From positions 50,999 through 114,998 of the forward strand of contig CAKPIG010000005.1 in assembly GCA_934162255.1 (NCBI GenBank): a stretch of DNA of 64,000 nucleotides, in the 5' to 3' direction. The DNA comes from an uncultured Clostridia bacterium. Its GTDB lineage: Bacteria > Bacillota > Clostridia > TANB77 > CAG-508. The notes under the pieces were generated by a model. That model was given only the letters and a program-made list of their open reading frames with translations, made no database searches and was not told the DNA's origin. A program made the position numbers and the translations under genes. This document shows, piece by piece, positions 50,951-60,889 of this stretch (the stretch's first letter is position 1; every line of letters begins with the position of its first letter).

Positions 50951-52285
50951 TTTTGAAAAAGATATTTCAAGCTCTGTATTTTCTAATAGTTTTATTAATA
51001 TTTTTATATCTTTAGTTTCATCACTATTATTACTATTTTTTATAGTACATGAGAGAATATAAATTTCATTTTCTTCTGTATATGATATATTATTTATTTC
51101 ATTTTTATCAAAAAAATTATTTTTTATAAAATTTTCAAATTCATTAATATTAGCAAAATTTTGTTTTTTAAATTCTTCATTTATCCTTTTATAAGTAAAT
51201 TCATAGTCTTTATTATTTATTGATTCAATTATTCTTGCTAATTGCATATTAATTTTATTAAGATTCGTTGAAGAATTATATTTCTCTAATATTTCATCTT
51301 CTAATATTGTATAATTATCTAATCTTATTGTAAAATCCATAATATTATTTTCATAAATTGTGTAAATATTAGAATATTGATCTTTTATTATTATCTTATA
51401 AATATTTTCATCTATACTTGTCTTATATTCTTTTAGCATAGCATTAATTATTGTAGCTTTATTATTCAATACATATTTATAAAACTTATTATATTCATCA
51501 AATTTAGCATTTTTATATTTTTCTTCTAATCTACTATACATTAATTCTGGTTTTGTAACCATTAGCCTCTTAACATATCCCATGTATTTTTTCGCTACGT
51601 TTTCTGGTAAACTGTCATTATCTTTACTTTCATAAATATTATTATCATTTTTTTCTATATTTAAATCTCTATATTCTATCTCAAAATTATCAAATGTTTC
51701 ATTATTTTTTAATTCTATTGGTTCTAAAGAAAAAGTATTATTTTTTTTATCTATGTAAATTTTAAAGTATATATCTTTTATATATTCATAACTTTCTTTA
51801 TCTGTTATTATACCATATGTAAATAAAATGTTACTCCATCCACCTTCTATCATTTTCATTTTTATAGGTGTAAACATTATATTTTTATCATATGTTTCTA
51901 TTTTTTCTTTAAAATTACTAGTATTTATATTATTTTTTTTTATATAATTATTGTCTAATAAATTAATTCTAATATCATTAATTTCTTTATCACTAACTAT
52001 TTTAGTATAATTATTATTTTCATCATACCCATAATAATTTGTAGCATCATCATTAAGCATTTGAATAAACGTATTTATACAATTTTCTGCAGAAAAAAAC
52101 ATTTTTTTATCTGTTACTTCTATAACTTTGTTTGTGTCATATTCTATATCTTCTCCTGCATCTCCAACAGTTTCTAAATTATTAATTTTAGTAATATTAA
52201 TTATAATTGTACCTATTACTAACACCGCAAAAACTAATAATATAATTATTAAATATATTAACATTTTTTTATTTTTTAATTTCAT
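50948..52285 (-). CDS. Bitopic protein of the T4SS operon, possible second VirB8/TcpC-like subunit
   Basis: A 445-aa protein with a short cytoplasmic tail, one membrane helix (about 8-31) and a large extracytoplasmic part. Two segments, near the N- and C-termini (INTFIQMLNDDATNYYGY and RIIESINNKDYEFTYKRINEEF), have the helix-plus-sheet look of NTF2-like folds found in VirB8 and TcpC. There is no signal for lipidation or catalysis. It is the last gene of the operon, 15 nt after the hydrolase gene, and its stop lies in the 50-bp palindrome. The VirB8-like assignment is inference from shape, not homology I can demonstrate. Confidence 0.5.
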   Translation of the reverse strand: MKLKNKKMLIYLIIILLVFAVLVIGTIIINITKINNLETVGDAGEDIEYDTNKVIEVTDKKMFFSAENCINTFIQMLNDDATNYYGYDENNNYTKIVSDKEINDIRINLLDNNYIKKNNINTSNFKEKIETYDKNIMFTPIKMKMIEGGWSNILFTYGIITDKESYEYIKDIYFKIYIDKKNNTFSLEPIELKNNETFDNFEIEYRDLNIEKNDNNIYESKDNDSLPENVAKKYMGYVKRLMVTKPELMYSRLEEKYKNAKFDEYNKFYKYVLNNKATIINAMLKEYKTSIDENIYKIIIKDQYSNIYTIYENNIMDFTIRLDNYTILEDEILEKYNSSTNLNKINMQLARIIESINNKDYEFTYKRINEEFKKQNFANINEFENFIKNNFFDKNEINNISYTEENEIYILSCTIKNSNNSDETKDIKILIKLLENTELEISFSK

Positions 52286-52300
52286 AGATATCTCCTATTA

Positions 52301-55003
52301 TTATGTTATAATTCTATAAACTCGTGAAAATTTACTATTATTTCTTATTGTTATTGTTCGTATCTGATCTGGTATAGAAGCTCTATCAGTACTTGCAGAA
52401 ACAGCTGTATCTCCTCCTATATATATAACAACGTGTCCTGATCTCCAAAGTATATCTCCAGGTTGCAAATTAACTCTTCCAAATTCCCCTACATAATATT
52501 GAGAACCATATTGTGCTGTTGTAGCAGGAACATCTATACCAAAGAATCGTTTATACAAACGTTGCACTAATGATGAACAATCATAATGATATTCATCATT
52601 TCTTAAAGCTTGTGAATATTGATACCTATCATCTCCTGCAATCCTTAGTGCTTCTGATAACATTTTCTGCATTGTTTGTGCATCTTCTCCTGTAAGTGGT
52701 ATATCTCCAATTTGTATGTTAGTATATATCATATCTGTACCTTGATATAAACTATAATAACTTTGTGAGCGATTTATTCTTTCAGCAAGATTTTCTTTTG
52801 ATCTATTTGGTCTTTCAAAGCCTCTAGAAAAGGCTTCTGCTGCCTCTTCTATATTATTAGATGTTTTCCATGTATTGTATCTTGATTTATTTAGCCATTG
52901 ATTGTCTGCAAAATCTTTTGCAGGACTTTCTACTCCTAATTCAGCTAGGAAAAACTCTATTTGTGTATCTAAATCTGATGGGTCCACTCCTTTATATTGT
53001 ACATAAGTAAAATATTGAGTCTTTCTAGTAAATGACCATTGACATAATCCATATCCCTCTCCAGAGCCTCCTTCTATTGCACTTGTATTAAGTCCTCCTG
53101 ATTCATAGTCCATGTTTCCTAATGCTGCTGCTGCTGCTGTTTCACTAAATCCTGAATTTATTAATGCACACCATATTTTTTCAGCCACAGTATTACCATA
53201 AAAAATATTTGCTTGGTTTAAGTTTGATGGTGTAAAAGAACTTGTGAAGTCAAAACTAATTCCAAGCTGTTCATCTGAAAAGTCTGGATTTCTAGCTTTT
53301 GCAAGTAAATATCTTGTCAAATCTACCATATTATATGTATCTTGATTGTTTTCTAGTATTGCAACTAACCATCTTTCTGTTCCTTTATTTGACAATAATA
53401 CAAATGCTTTTGTATCATTTCTCAAAAATTCAACAAAATTATCTGGTTCTCCTTCAACAGTTACTTTAGGTGTTATAACTGTGTCTCCTACTTTCCTATA
53501 TTTATTTTCATCTGTATTCTGTGCAGTTGTATATCTAGTACCTGTTGTCCTTTCCCTTTTCCATTTTGTTATTGTTCTTGTTCCAGTTGTCCCGTCGTCT
53601 CTTTCATATGAATAACTTTCTTGACTATCTATTTCTTCTTTCCATCCAGAGTCACCATCTCCGCTCGTTGAATTTTCAGAAATTTCTCCTTGAGTCTCTT
53701 CATTTTCATATAAAGCTTCCGCTTCTACTATCCAGCAATCAACATATAAAATATCTACTTGTGTATAATTATAAATTATCGTTACTGTTTCTGTTTCATA
53801 ATATGAATGCGGTCCCTCACTAGTATGCCATTCCCCATCTCTTCGGCTTCTTCCTGTTGTTATTACTGTTTTTTCTTCAAATTCTTCTGTAAATTCCTTT
53901 GTTCTCCTTATTGGATTTATTCTTATATTATCATAAACAGCAAGTTGTATTGTTGCTCCATATGAAAGGCTTGCTAATTTTGCAACAAAATTATAACTTT
54001 CTCCACTTACAAGAAGAGACCATAAATATTCAAATGGCAAAGTATATTTTTTTACAATTTCTTTATAATTTACCTTTGTTCTTACTGGAATTATTCTATC
54101 ATATTTTGCCTTAATTAAATTCAATTCATCAGTAGTCACCTTATAATCAATATCATATTCTCCTTGAATGGATTCTTCAGTATTTCCTGCCTTTATTTTT
54201 TTCCTTACAGATTCTTGTTGATATGTATTATTACTTTCAAACTCACCATGATCATTCGTCCATGTTGCTATTATAACATTTTGTTCTTCATCCATTGTAA
54301 AGTAATTTAAAACATCGTCTTGTTGAATATCTTGGTAAAAAGCTTGATATTTTTGATTAAACTCATCCTCAGATATAAATTTAAGCATTACTTCTTCACC
54401 TTCGCCTGTAGATGTAGTAGGAGTCTTCTTAAATCTTTTAAATTCCACTACTCCATTAAGTTTATCTGAAGATAATCCATCTATTTTTGGATATTGTGTA
54501 ACTAGTTCTGCTTTCATCAAATAATCTAGTTTTTCAGGATTTTCTATATATTTTTCATACTCAGGTGAAATGCACCATAGTAATTCTGCTTCTGATAATT
54601 CTCTCCAAGTATCTAATAGTGGTTTTCTTAATTTTTTTCTTATTTCAAATATATCCAATATATCTTTATCATGTTCTTCTTCCAATAATTCTTCTATTTT
54701 TTCATCTGAATAGTTAAGAGATTTTAATCCTTCTCTAACAACATTTTCTAAGTTCATTGTTATTCCTGTATCAGGAGTCATTTTTGCAGTTTTTATTGCA
54801 GTTGATGGTCTTCCTTTTTCCTTTTTGCTTTCATCCCATACACCTTCATCCAAAAAGATGTAATAACCAGCTGCACCTAATATAGCTACAATTATAGCAA
54901 TTAATAATATTATTTTTAATAAAGGTCCCAAAAGTTTTTTTATTGTTTTTATTGTCTTTTTTACCATTTTTTTAAATTTATCTATATCTTCTTCTATGAC
55001 CAT
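52301..55003 (-). CDS. VirB1-like wall hydrolase: tail-tip lysozyme plus NlpC/P60
   Basis: A 900-aa membrane-anchored enzyme that opens peptidoglycan for the secretion channel. A cytoplasmic Lys-rich start and one helix (about 30-52) are followed by a large region of unknown fold. Then comes a phage tail-tip lysozyme-like domain (about 620-775, with AAAALGNMDYESGGLN carrying the likely Glu, and GYGLCQWS). A C-terminal NlpC/P60 cysteine peptidase follows (about 790-900, with catalytic Cys in YDCSSLVQRLY and His in SGHVVIYIGG). The ATG at 55003 is chosen, with AGG 5 nt upstream; GTGs at 55006-55009 are possible. It is 9 nt after the VirB8-like gene. The pairing of a muramidase-like and a peptidase domain matches Gram-positive conjugation proteins. 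Confidence 0.88.
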   Translation of the reverse strand: MVIEEDIDKFKKMVKKTIKTIKKLLGPLLKIILLIAIIVAILGAAGYYIFLDEGVWDESKKEKGRPSTAIKTAKMTPDTGITMNLENVVREGLKSLNYSDEKIEELLEEEHDKDILDIFEIRKKLRKPLLDTWRELSEAELLWCISPEYEKYIENPEKLDYLMKAELVTQYPKIDGLSSDKLNGVVEFKRFKKTPTTSTGEGEEVMLKFISEDEFNQKYQAFYQDIQQDDVLNYFTMDEEQNVIIATWTNDHGEFESNNTYQQESVRKKIKAGNTEESIQGEYDIDYKVTTDELNLIKAKYDRIIPVRTKVNYKEIVKKYTLPFEYLWSLLVSGESYNFVAKLASLSYGATIQLAVYDNIRINPIRRTKEFTEEFEEKTVITTGRSRRDGEWHTSEGPHSYYETETVTIIYNYTQVDILYVDCWIVEAEALYENEETQGEISENSTSGDGDSGWKEEIDSQESYSYERDDGTTGTRTITKWKRERTTGTRYTTAQNTDENKYRKVGDTVITPKVTVEGEPDNFVEFLRNDTKAFVLLSNKGTERWLVAILENNQDTYNMVDLTRYLLAKARNPDFSDEQLGISFDFTSSFTPSNLNQANIFYGNTVAEKIWCALINSGFSETAAAAALGNMDYESGGLNTSAIEGGSGEGYGLCQWSFTRKTQYFTYVQYKGVDPSDLDTQIEFFLAELGVESPAKDFADNQWLNKSRYNTWKTSNNIEEAAEAFSRGFERPNRSKENLAERINRSQSYYSLYQGTDMIYTNIQIGDIPLTGEDAQTMQKMLSEALRIAGDDRYQYSQALRNDEYHYDCSSLVQRLYKRFFGIDVPATTAQYGSQYYVGEFGRVNLQPGDILWRSGHVVIYIGGDTAVSASTDRASIPDQIRTITIRNNSKFSRVYRIIT

Positions 55004-55012
55004 CACCACCTA

Positions 55013-55951
55013 TTATACATTTATTTCATATTTATTTTCTGTTTTATTCCCATTCATATACTCATTATAGTCTAATATAAGCCCTTCAAAAACTAATGAT
55101 TTTATTGTTCTTGAAGCACTGTAAGATCTTGTATATTTAATTTTTAATTCACTAGTAGCCTTTGTTGGTATTTTTAATAGACTATTAGATATTTCATGAG
55201 TCCTTGCATAATATTTCATGTCATTATTATCTGTAATATACATTTTTTTTGTACTTTCTAGTGAATCTATTAAAATTCTGTTGTTTGTCCCATTAAAAAT
55301 TTTAATTGTATACTCTTCATAATCCATATATATACTTTTTTCTACTACAGTTATTTCTACCCCATTATATTGTGTTGATTTTTTATTGATTTTTTCTTTT
55401 CCTATAAAATTACTTATATTAATCTTATCATCTTTAACAATTGTAATATAATCTTCTGTCGATTTAGTTGAAGTATTCCCTGTTGCCATCATGTCATCTT
55501 TAAAATTTACTTTGTATGTTGCTCCTATCCAATTTTCAATAGTTGCTATTTTTTTATTTCCATCAGCAATTATATTTTTTACATAATTATCATAAAAATC
55601 TTGAGAATTTTTATACAATTCTACTTTACATTCATCTGATAACATGTTGTATGCATTTTCAATTTCATTTTCGTTACAAAAATCTAAAAACTTACTAATT
55701 AATTGTGTATGCTTATTTAATATTTGACTACTAATTACTTCTCCTTGTACTGTTGATATATTACTTTTTATATCTACATTACTCTCTTCATTTACTACAT
55801 TTGTAGTATTATTAGTCATTACATTAGCCTCATTTTTACTTTTTACTCTATAATTAAAGAATTGTATTATAATAAGAATAAATGCAATAAACCCTATTAC
55901 AACCCATATTTTATCTTTATTATCATAATAAAATTTTCTAAGTTTATGCAT
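55013..55951 (-). CDS. Probable VirB8-like bitopic T4SS subunit
   Basis: A 312-aa protein with a basic tail, a membrane helix (about 15-33) and an extracytoplasmic region whose first half (FLDFCNENEIENAYNMLSDECKVELY...) has the helix-loop look of an NTF2-like fold, as in VirB8/TcpC; the second half is beta-rich and DUF4352-like. No catalytic motif. It lies 9 nt downstream of the VirB6-like gene and 9 nt upstream of the hydrolase gene, the position expected for a core subunit bridging VirB6 and the wall. AGGAGG precedes the ATG. The assignment is inference from size, topology and context. Confidence 0.6.
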   Translation of the reverse strand: MHKLRKFYYDNKDKIWVVIGFIAFILIIIQFFNYRVKSKNEANVMTNNTTNVVNEESNVDIKSNISTVQGEVISSQILNKHTQLISKFLDFCNENEIENAYNMLSDECKVELYKNSQDFYDNYVKNIIADGNKKIATIENWIGATYKVNFKDDMMATGNTSTKSTEDYITIVKDDKINISNFIGKEKINKKSTQYNGVEITVVEKSIYMDYEEYTIKIFNGTNNRILIDSLESTKKMYITDNNDMKYYARTHEISNSLLKIPTKATSELKIKYTRSYSASRTIKSLVFEGLILDYNEYMNGNKTENKYEINV

Positions 55952-55960
55952 TTATTCCTC

Positions 55961-58675
55961 CTATTCCAAAGCTTTATTTATTTTTCTAGCTTTTCTCTCT
56001 ATTTCATCTACTTGCTTTTGTGATATTCCACCTTTACTTAATCTATCTGTATATACTGATAGTTTATCTCCACTCTTTGCATTTGTTGCTATAACTGCTG
56101 CTGCAATATTTTCATTTCTAGCTTTATGATGTTCATCTAGTTTTAATGTTTTTATTACAGTATCATCATTTGATACATTATATGCTTTAACCTTACGAGC
56201 TTCTTTCATTGCACTATCAATCTTTTGTTTTCTATCTTCTTTTGCCTTCTTTATCTTGTCTTTATCTCCATTTGCTTTTTTTACTGCCTCTTTATATTCA
56301 TCATCATATCCCAATTCTTTTGCATATTTCTTCCTTATTTTATTATCATTTTCAAAAGCATTATCTATTTGCATTCTCTTATATTTTGAATAATCACTTC
56401 CATATACTTCTTTTTCATATTGATCTCTTAATTTTTGAGCTTTTTTTGCATTTTCTTTAACACCACTTGGTATATTGGTTAATCTCTTTCCTATTGCTCC
56501 TCCGGCATAAGCTGCACCAGAACCATATTTTACTACATTCCCCATATCTCCTGAAGCAATTCCTCCTGCAACTCCTAGCATTCCTGCAGCAAGTGCTGTT
56601 GATATTCTAACTCCTTTTCCAACAAAACCAGGAAGTGATCTTACTGCCATTTTAGCAAATGCTTTATCTCTAGCACCTAGTTCTACATTTATACCATCAT
56701 CCTTATAATCTTCTGCATTAATATCTTCTTCATATGAATTATTATCATTAATTGGAATATCATTATTATCTTTATAATCTTCTGGATCATTTAATTCTGA
56801 ATTTTCAGCATCAATGTCTTTATTATCTTCATTAGCAAATAGATTTGCTTTATTTTCTTTATCCTCATCCTTATTTTCATCATCTTTATAATCTTTTCCA
56901 TCAATATCTTCTTTATTTCCAGACATATTTCCAATAAGAGCATCAAAATTATGACTAGAGTCAAAAGGTCTTTCATTTTCATCTTCCATTCTGATTTTAT
57001 CTGAAGATGAACCATTTTCTGCTTTTGATTTTCCACCACCAGCGCCAATTTTTGATATTGTGTTCAATCCAGTCATTAACATTGCTGCACCTGTAGCCCC
57101 TCCAAAGAATCCAGGAGTATGTGCCTTTCCAAAGTTAAATAGTTGTCTTAATAGTTTTTCTGCAGGTACCATAAATCCAATAGCAATCAAAGAATAAACA
57201 ATATTTGTAGCTGCTAAATCATATGCCATAGATATAAGTACTGTATATAATAGTAAATGTATTGGTTGTAGTAACAAATTAAATATATATTCTTTTATCC
57301 AAATATTAAATCCTTGCGCTTGACCGTCCATCATCTTATCCAATGGATATGTTACAGCTATTAATGGTGCTATTACTGTTAAAAATACTATATATAACAG
57401 CCTTTTTCCATAAGTGAATGCAAAAAATATAGTAAATAATACTAATACAACATAACAAAGTGCATGTCCTACATATGTAGCACTTCCATTCATTGCTTGA
57501 GCTTGTATTCTTTCCATTCCTAATAAATTAGTTGGCCAAGTAATTATAGTATTTCCATTTCCATCATCTCCGATATAATCATCTGGATTTAAATCTGCAG
57601 CTTCAAATGCGTCTCTATATTTCTCTAAATGTTTTTCTGAAATATTTCCTATTACATATGCTCTATTATTATTAGTTGCTCCTGCAATTAAATCTGTAAT
57701 AGACTGAGTTAACTCTATTGCAAAAATCATAATATAATGAATAACAAATATCAAACAAATTCCAACTAGCCAATCAAACAATAATTGCTTATATTTTGCC
57801 TTTTCAGAAACTATATTAGTTATTAGCATTCTTATTCCAACATATATTAATATTAGCATCATTCCAATAAGTGCTAAATTTCTTAAAGTATAATACCATT
57901 TTGCAATTCCACTTTTTAAGTCTGCTGCTGTATTTTGCTGTGATGTAACAGTTTGTACTTTTTTTCCTCCTACTGTTTTATAATAAAAATATCCATTACC
58001 ATCCGATTTTTTATAAACACTTTTAGGATTAAATATATTAACATCAAATAATAAAATATCTCCTCTAAATATTTCTTCTGGGCTTATAGAAAACATTGGC
58101 AATGATGTTATTTCTGGAAAAAGAGCTTCATCTACAACTCCTGTCGCTGTATGGTATACTGCACCTCCAATAGTAAGTGTAGCCACAACTACTATAGCAG
58201 ATGCTATTTTATATCCAGCTGATGCGGCCATTCCTACAACAGCATTTGCTGCAATTGCTTTACTAGCCAAAAGAGCTAATCCACCTGAAAATGCTGCTAA
58301 TAAAACAACTATTGCTAAAGCTACTATTATTCCTATGATTATATGTGCCAATGCCGCTGTTTTATCAACTATAAGAAATGCATCAGAAGATCCCATAACT
58401 GCAGATTGTAACATACTCATGATTCCATCTGCTAATGCCATCACTAAATCAACTATTGGTTGTAATAGTTTTCCTCCTGTTTTTAATATTTCATTTTCAG
58501 CATCTCCTGCATCAGATGTTATTGTTGGCGTTATTCCTGATGTATCAGGAGCAGTATCAGAACCCTCTCCCGGTTGATATTCTGTTCCTCCTGTTCCTGT
58601 CCCTCCTGCAGCCGTAAACGTTTTTCTTTCTAAAGTACCGTGAAGATGATTTGTAAACAACACATCCATCATCAA
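55961..58675 (-). CDS. VirB6/TrbL-like polytopic channel protein (main frame)
   Basis: About 904 codons encoding a protein with roughly eight membrane helices (between residues 105 and 515) and a long, charged, Asp/Asn/Lys-rich cytoplasmic tail. The membrane core with its VirB6/TrbL-like segments (for example YVGIRMLITNIVSEKAKYKQLL) and the glycine-rich hinge (GFFGGATGAAMLM) support the call. The frame starts at TTG/ATG codons near 58675 with no Shine-Dalgarno sequence, whereas an overlapping upstream frame (58557-58916) supplies a proper start, signal peptide and likely N-terminal residues. The gene therefore appears to be one reading frame broken by a single-base shift. It sits between virB4 and the VirB8-like gene. 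Confidence 0.82.
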   Translation of the reverse strand: MMMDVLFTNHLHGTLERKTFTAAGGTGTGGTEYQPGEGSDTAPDTSGITPTITSDAGDAENEILKTGGKLLQPIVDLVMALADGIMSMLQSAVMGSSDAFLIVDKTAALAHIIIGIIVALAIVVLLAAFSGGLALLASKAIAANAVVGMAASAGYKIASAIVVVATLTIGGAVYHTATGVVDEALFPEITSLPMFSISPEEIFRGDILLFDVNIFNPKSVYKKSDGNGYFYYKTVGGKKVQTVTSQQNTAADLKSGIAKWYYTLRNLALIGMMLILIYVGIRMLITNIVSEKAKYKQLLFDWLVGICLIFVIHYIMIFAIELTQSITDLIAGATNNNRAYVIGNISEKHLEKYRDAFEAADLNPDDYIGDDGNGNTIITWPTNLLGMERIQAQAMNGSATYVGHALCYVVLVLFTIFFAFTYGKRLLYIVFLTVIAPLIAVTYPLDKMMDGQAQGFNIWIKEYIFNLLLQPIHLLLYTVLISMAYDLAATNIVYSLIAIGFMVPAEKLLRQLFNFGKAHTPGFFGGATGAAMLMTGLNTISKIGAGGGKSKAENGSSSDKIRMEDENERPFDSSHNFDALIGNMSGNKEDIDGKDYKDDENKDEDKENKANLFANEDNKDIDAENSELNDPEDYKDNNDIPINDNNSYEEDINAEDYKDDGINVELGARDKAFAKMAVRSLPGFVGKGVRISTALAAGMLGVAGGIASGDMGNVVKYGSGAAYAGGAIGKRLTNIPSGVKENAKKAQKLRDQYEKEVYGSDYSKYKRMQIDNAFENDNKIRKKYAKELGYDDEYKEAVKKANGDKDKIKKAKEDRKQKIDSAMKEARKVKAYNVSNDDTVIKTLKLDEHHKARNENIAAAVIATNAKSGDKLSVYTDRLSKGGISQKQVDEIERKARKINKALE

Positions 58676-58916
58676 AATATGACTTTATTTCTATAAGTTT
58701 GATTGCTCCTTGTCCTGAATCTCTAAGTGCACTGCAATCAAATCTTTTATCATATTCCTCTTGACTAATTTTTTTGGCCCCATCATGTCCACAGGACTCT
58801 TCATTTACTGCAAAACTCATAAAAGAATTTGCTATAAACATATTTATTGTGATTGATATTATAATCACAGAAAGAACTAATTTCATTACAAAAGTTCTAT
58901 TCGTAAAAAATTTCAT
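58557..58916 (-). CDS. 5' part of the VirB6-like gene in another frame (apparent frameshift)
   Basis: A 119-codon frame with AAGGAG 8 nt before the ATG at 58916, then a signal peptide (about 1-36, ending SFMSFA) and a plausible mature start (KKISQEEYDKRFDCSALRDSGQGAIKLIEI). From about residue 75 it runs into basic, unnatural sequence (RYFRKKNVYGCRRDRNRRNR) while the overlapping frame reads Gly/Thr-rich natural sequence. The two frames are offset by one base (+1), and the overlap is 119 nt. This suggests a one-base indel (true mutation or assembly error) within 58557-58675, or less likely, recoding. It lies 11 nt downstream of virB4. Confidence 0.65.
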   Translation of the reverse strand: MKFFTNRTFVMKLVLSVIIISITINMFIANSFMSFAVNEESCGHDGAKKISQEEYDKRFDCSALRDSGQGAIKLIEIKSYFDDGCVVYKSSSRYFRKKNVYGCRRDRNRRNRISTGRGF

Positions 58917-58927
58917 TTTTCTACTCC

Positions 58928-60889
58928 TTAATCATTATTCTGAATCCTTTTTGCTATTAATTTATTTAAGTTGGTTTCAACAAACTCAAATTCTTTTTGT
59001 GTAGGCGTAATTTTTAAAATAGCTGTCTCTTGTCCAACTTTAAACAATCCTTCACCTTTATTACAAGTTACTAGAAATCCAGCTTCTCCTTCGCTTAATT
59101 TAAAAACTTCTTTCAAGTATTGAATTTCAGATTTATCTTGAGCTAAAAATAACTTTGTATCTGATGAAGTCAATACGGCTTGTGCTTCCGGTTTCTCATA
59201 GAAATCTTGGAATCTTTGAGAAACTACTGCTAAAGAAACATTTCTTTTTCTAGCACGTCTCGCCATTGTATTTAAGAAATCTACAGCCTCTGGGTATGGT
59301 AATAGCATCCATGCCTCATCTACTATAACTCTTTTTTGTTTCGCTCTTCTTCTGTCTTCACTATTTTTCTTTACAAACTTTTCCCAAATCCATGTAAGAA
59401 GAATTTGTTGTGCCAATGGTCTTGCAAACTTTTCTTCAAGCTGTGATATATCCAAGTTAATAAAAGGCGCTCCTTCTAATAACTCAAATGTTGATTGTCC
59501 ATCAAAGTATGCCATTTGTCCATTATATTCTCTTATATATTGTTTCATTACTTTTAATAAATAGCTATAATGGAATCTATAATCTGCATTTTGATTATCT
59601 GCCGCTTTTCTTTGAATTCTTTTATACCAAGAACCAATAGTTGGCATTTCTTTCTTATCTCTAAATAATTTTTCTTTTCTATCAAATGTATTTGTTGCTT
59701 CATATAGACTATCTGGATCACTTGTTATTCCTAGTCCAGCATATTCTTCTGATACGGATTCTGCTATAATTTGTTTTGTTAACTCATTTACTTCTGTACT
59801 TCTCGTACTACCTCTAGCCATTGTTAGTAAAGCTTGAGTAACATCCTCTACTTTGTTCTCTATATTTAATACTAATCTCTCTTTTCCTGTAATTTCATCT
59901 TTTGCTGTTTCTGTTTCAACATCAAATAAATTTATAACTGTTTTTGATGTAGGACTTAATACAACATTTATTCCTCCTAAACTTTCTGCAACAATTGTAT
60001 ATTCCCCTTCAGCATCAAGTGCTAAACTTTCAATTCCCATTAATAGTGATGATCTACTAATTAATGTTTTCATTGTTACAGATTTACCAGCACCAGATTT
60101 CGCAAATATTACCATATTATAATTTGTAAGTGAACTATGAAAATTATCAAATAAAATTGGTGTTCCTGTTTGTTTGTTAAATCCTAATGGTATTCCTGTT
60201 GAGTGACTAACTTCTGATGTTGTAAAAGGAAAAATTGTAGCCATAGATCTTCTATCAAAAGTATGTTCTTTATTTATTTTATTGTCCATTAATGGTAAAT
60301 TTGATTTAAATGCTTCTTCTTGCATAGCCCATGCAGTTTTTATTCCGACTAAAGATTTTGACATTTCAGTTGCTAAAAGTTTTGTTAATCTTTCTAAGTC
60401 CTCTATATTATATGTAAATATTGTAGATATAACTGATGCTTCATACAACTTATTGAATCCTGCCGCTATCTCATCTCTTAATTGTTCTGCCTCAAACCTT
60501 TTTTGTGTCAAATTGCTCTCTCTATTTATATTTCCTCTATCTCTAGCAACAATCCTTTCAGTTTCTAGCTCATTTATTACTCTATTTAGCTCATTTTGTG
60601 ATCTAGCTTCTTGAATTGGAGTAATATAGATAGATGTATTTATATCTCCAAAAAAATACATATCTCTAAACAATTCTGGGAATGTACACATTCTAGGTAA
60701 TGTCGATACAAAGAAACTCCTAGCATATTTTTTTACATTAGAAATAATTTCTAAATGATCTATATTTCTTGCATCTATACCAGATGGTGCAATTAATTCT
60801 TTTATTGTTTGTTTTCTTAGAAATTCTTCATCTTGTTTATTCTCATTATAACTCTGTAGATTTTTTTCTTCTTGTTTTCTTCTGGCCAT
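58928..60889 (-). CDS. virB4: VirB4-family T4SS ATPase
   Basis: A 653-aa ATPase that powers the secretion channel. Walker A FAKSGAGKS is at about 263-270, Walker B is VIVDEAWMLLPYPEA, and later VirB4 motifs include AVVSQRFQDF and LFLAQDKSE. The ATG at 60889 is chosen because GGGAGG lies 8 nt upstream; ATG at 60895 and 60922 are also in frame. It overlaps the upstream gene by 44 nt. The N-terminal domain is shorter than in typical VirB4, and a separate gene upstream encodes a VirB4-N-like membrane protein (60846-62033). Confidence 0.93.
   Translation of the reverse strand: MARRKQEEKNLQSYNENKQDEEFLRKQTIKELIAPSGIDARNIDHLEIISNVKKYARSFFVSTLPRMCTFPELFRDMYFFGDINTSIYITPIQEARSQNELNRVINELETERIVARDRGNINRESNLTQKRFEAEQLRDEIAAGFNKLYEASVISTIFTYNIEDLERLTKLLATEMSKSLVGIKTAWAMQEEAFKSNLPLMDNKINKEHTFDRRSMATIFPFTTSEVSHSTGIPLGFNKQTGTPILFDNFHSSLTNYNMVIFAKSGAGKSVTMKTLISRSSLLMGIESLALDAEGEYTIVAESLGGINVVLSPTSKTVINLFDVETETAKDEITGKERLVLNIENKVEDVTQALLTMARGSTRSTEVNELTKQIIAESVSEEYAGLGITSDPDSLYEATNTFDRKEKLFRDKKEMPTIGSWYKRIQRKAADNQNADYRFHYSYLLKVMKQYIREYNGQMAYFDGQSTFELLEGAPFINLDISQLEEKFARPLAQQILLTWIWEKFVKKNSEDRRRAKQKRVIVDEAWMLLPYPEAVDFLNTMARRARKRNVSLAVVSQRFQDFYEKPEAQAVLTSSDTKLFLAQDKSEIQYLKEVFKLSEGEAGFLVTCNKGEGLFKVGQETAILKITPTQKEFEFVETNLNKLIAKRIQNND

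Noticed and set aside
50948..52285. Lipoprotein assignment for the last gene of the T4SS operon
   Set aside because: There is no cysteine after the hydrophobic segment, so no lipobox; it is better read as a bitopic membrane protein.
56791..57048. 85-aa Met/Lys-rich frame inside the VirB6-like gene
   Set aside because: It is an alternate-frame reading of the Asp/Asn/Lys-rich tail on the same strand, without a ribosome binding site.
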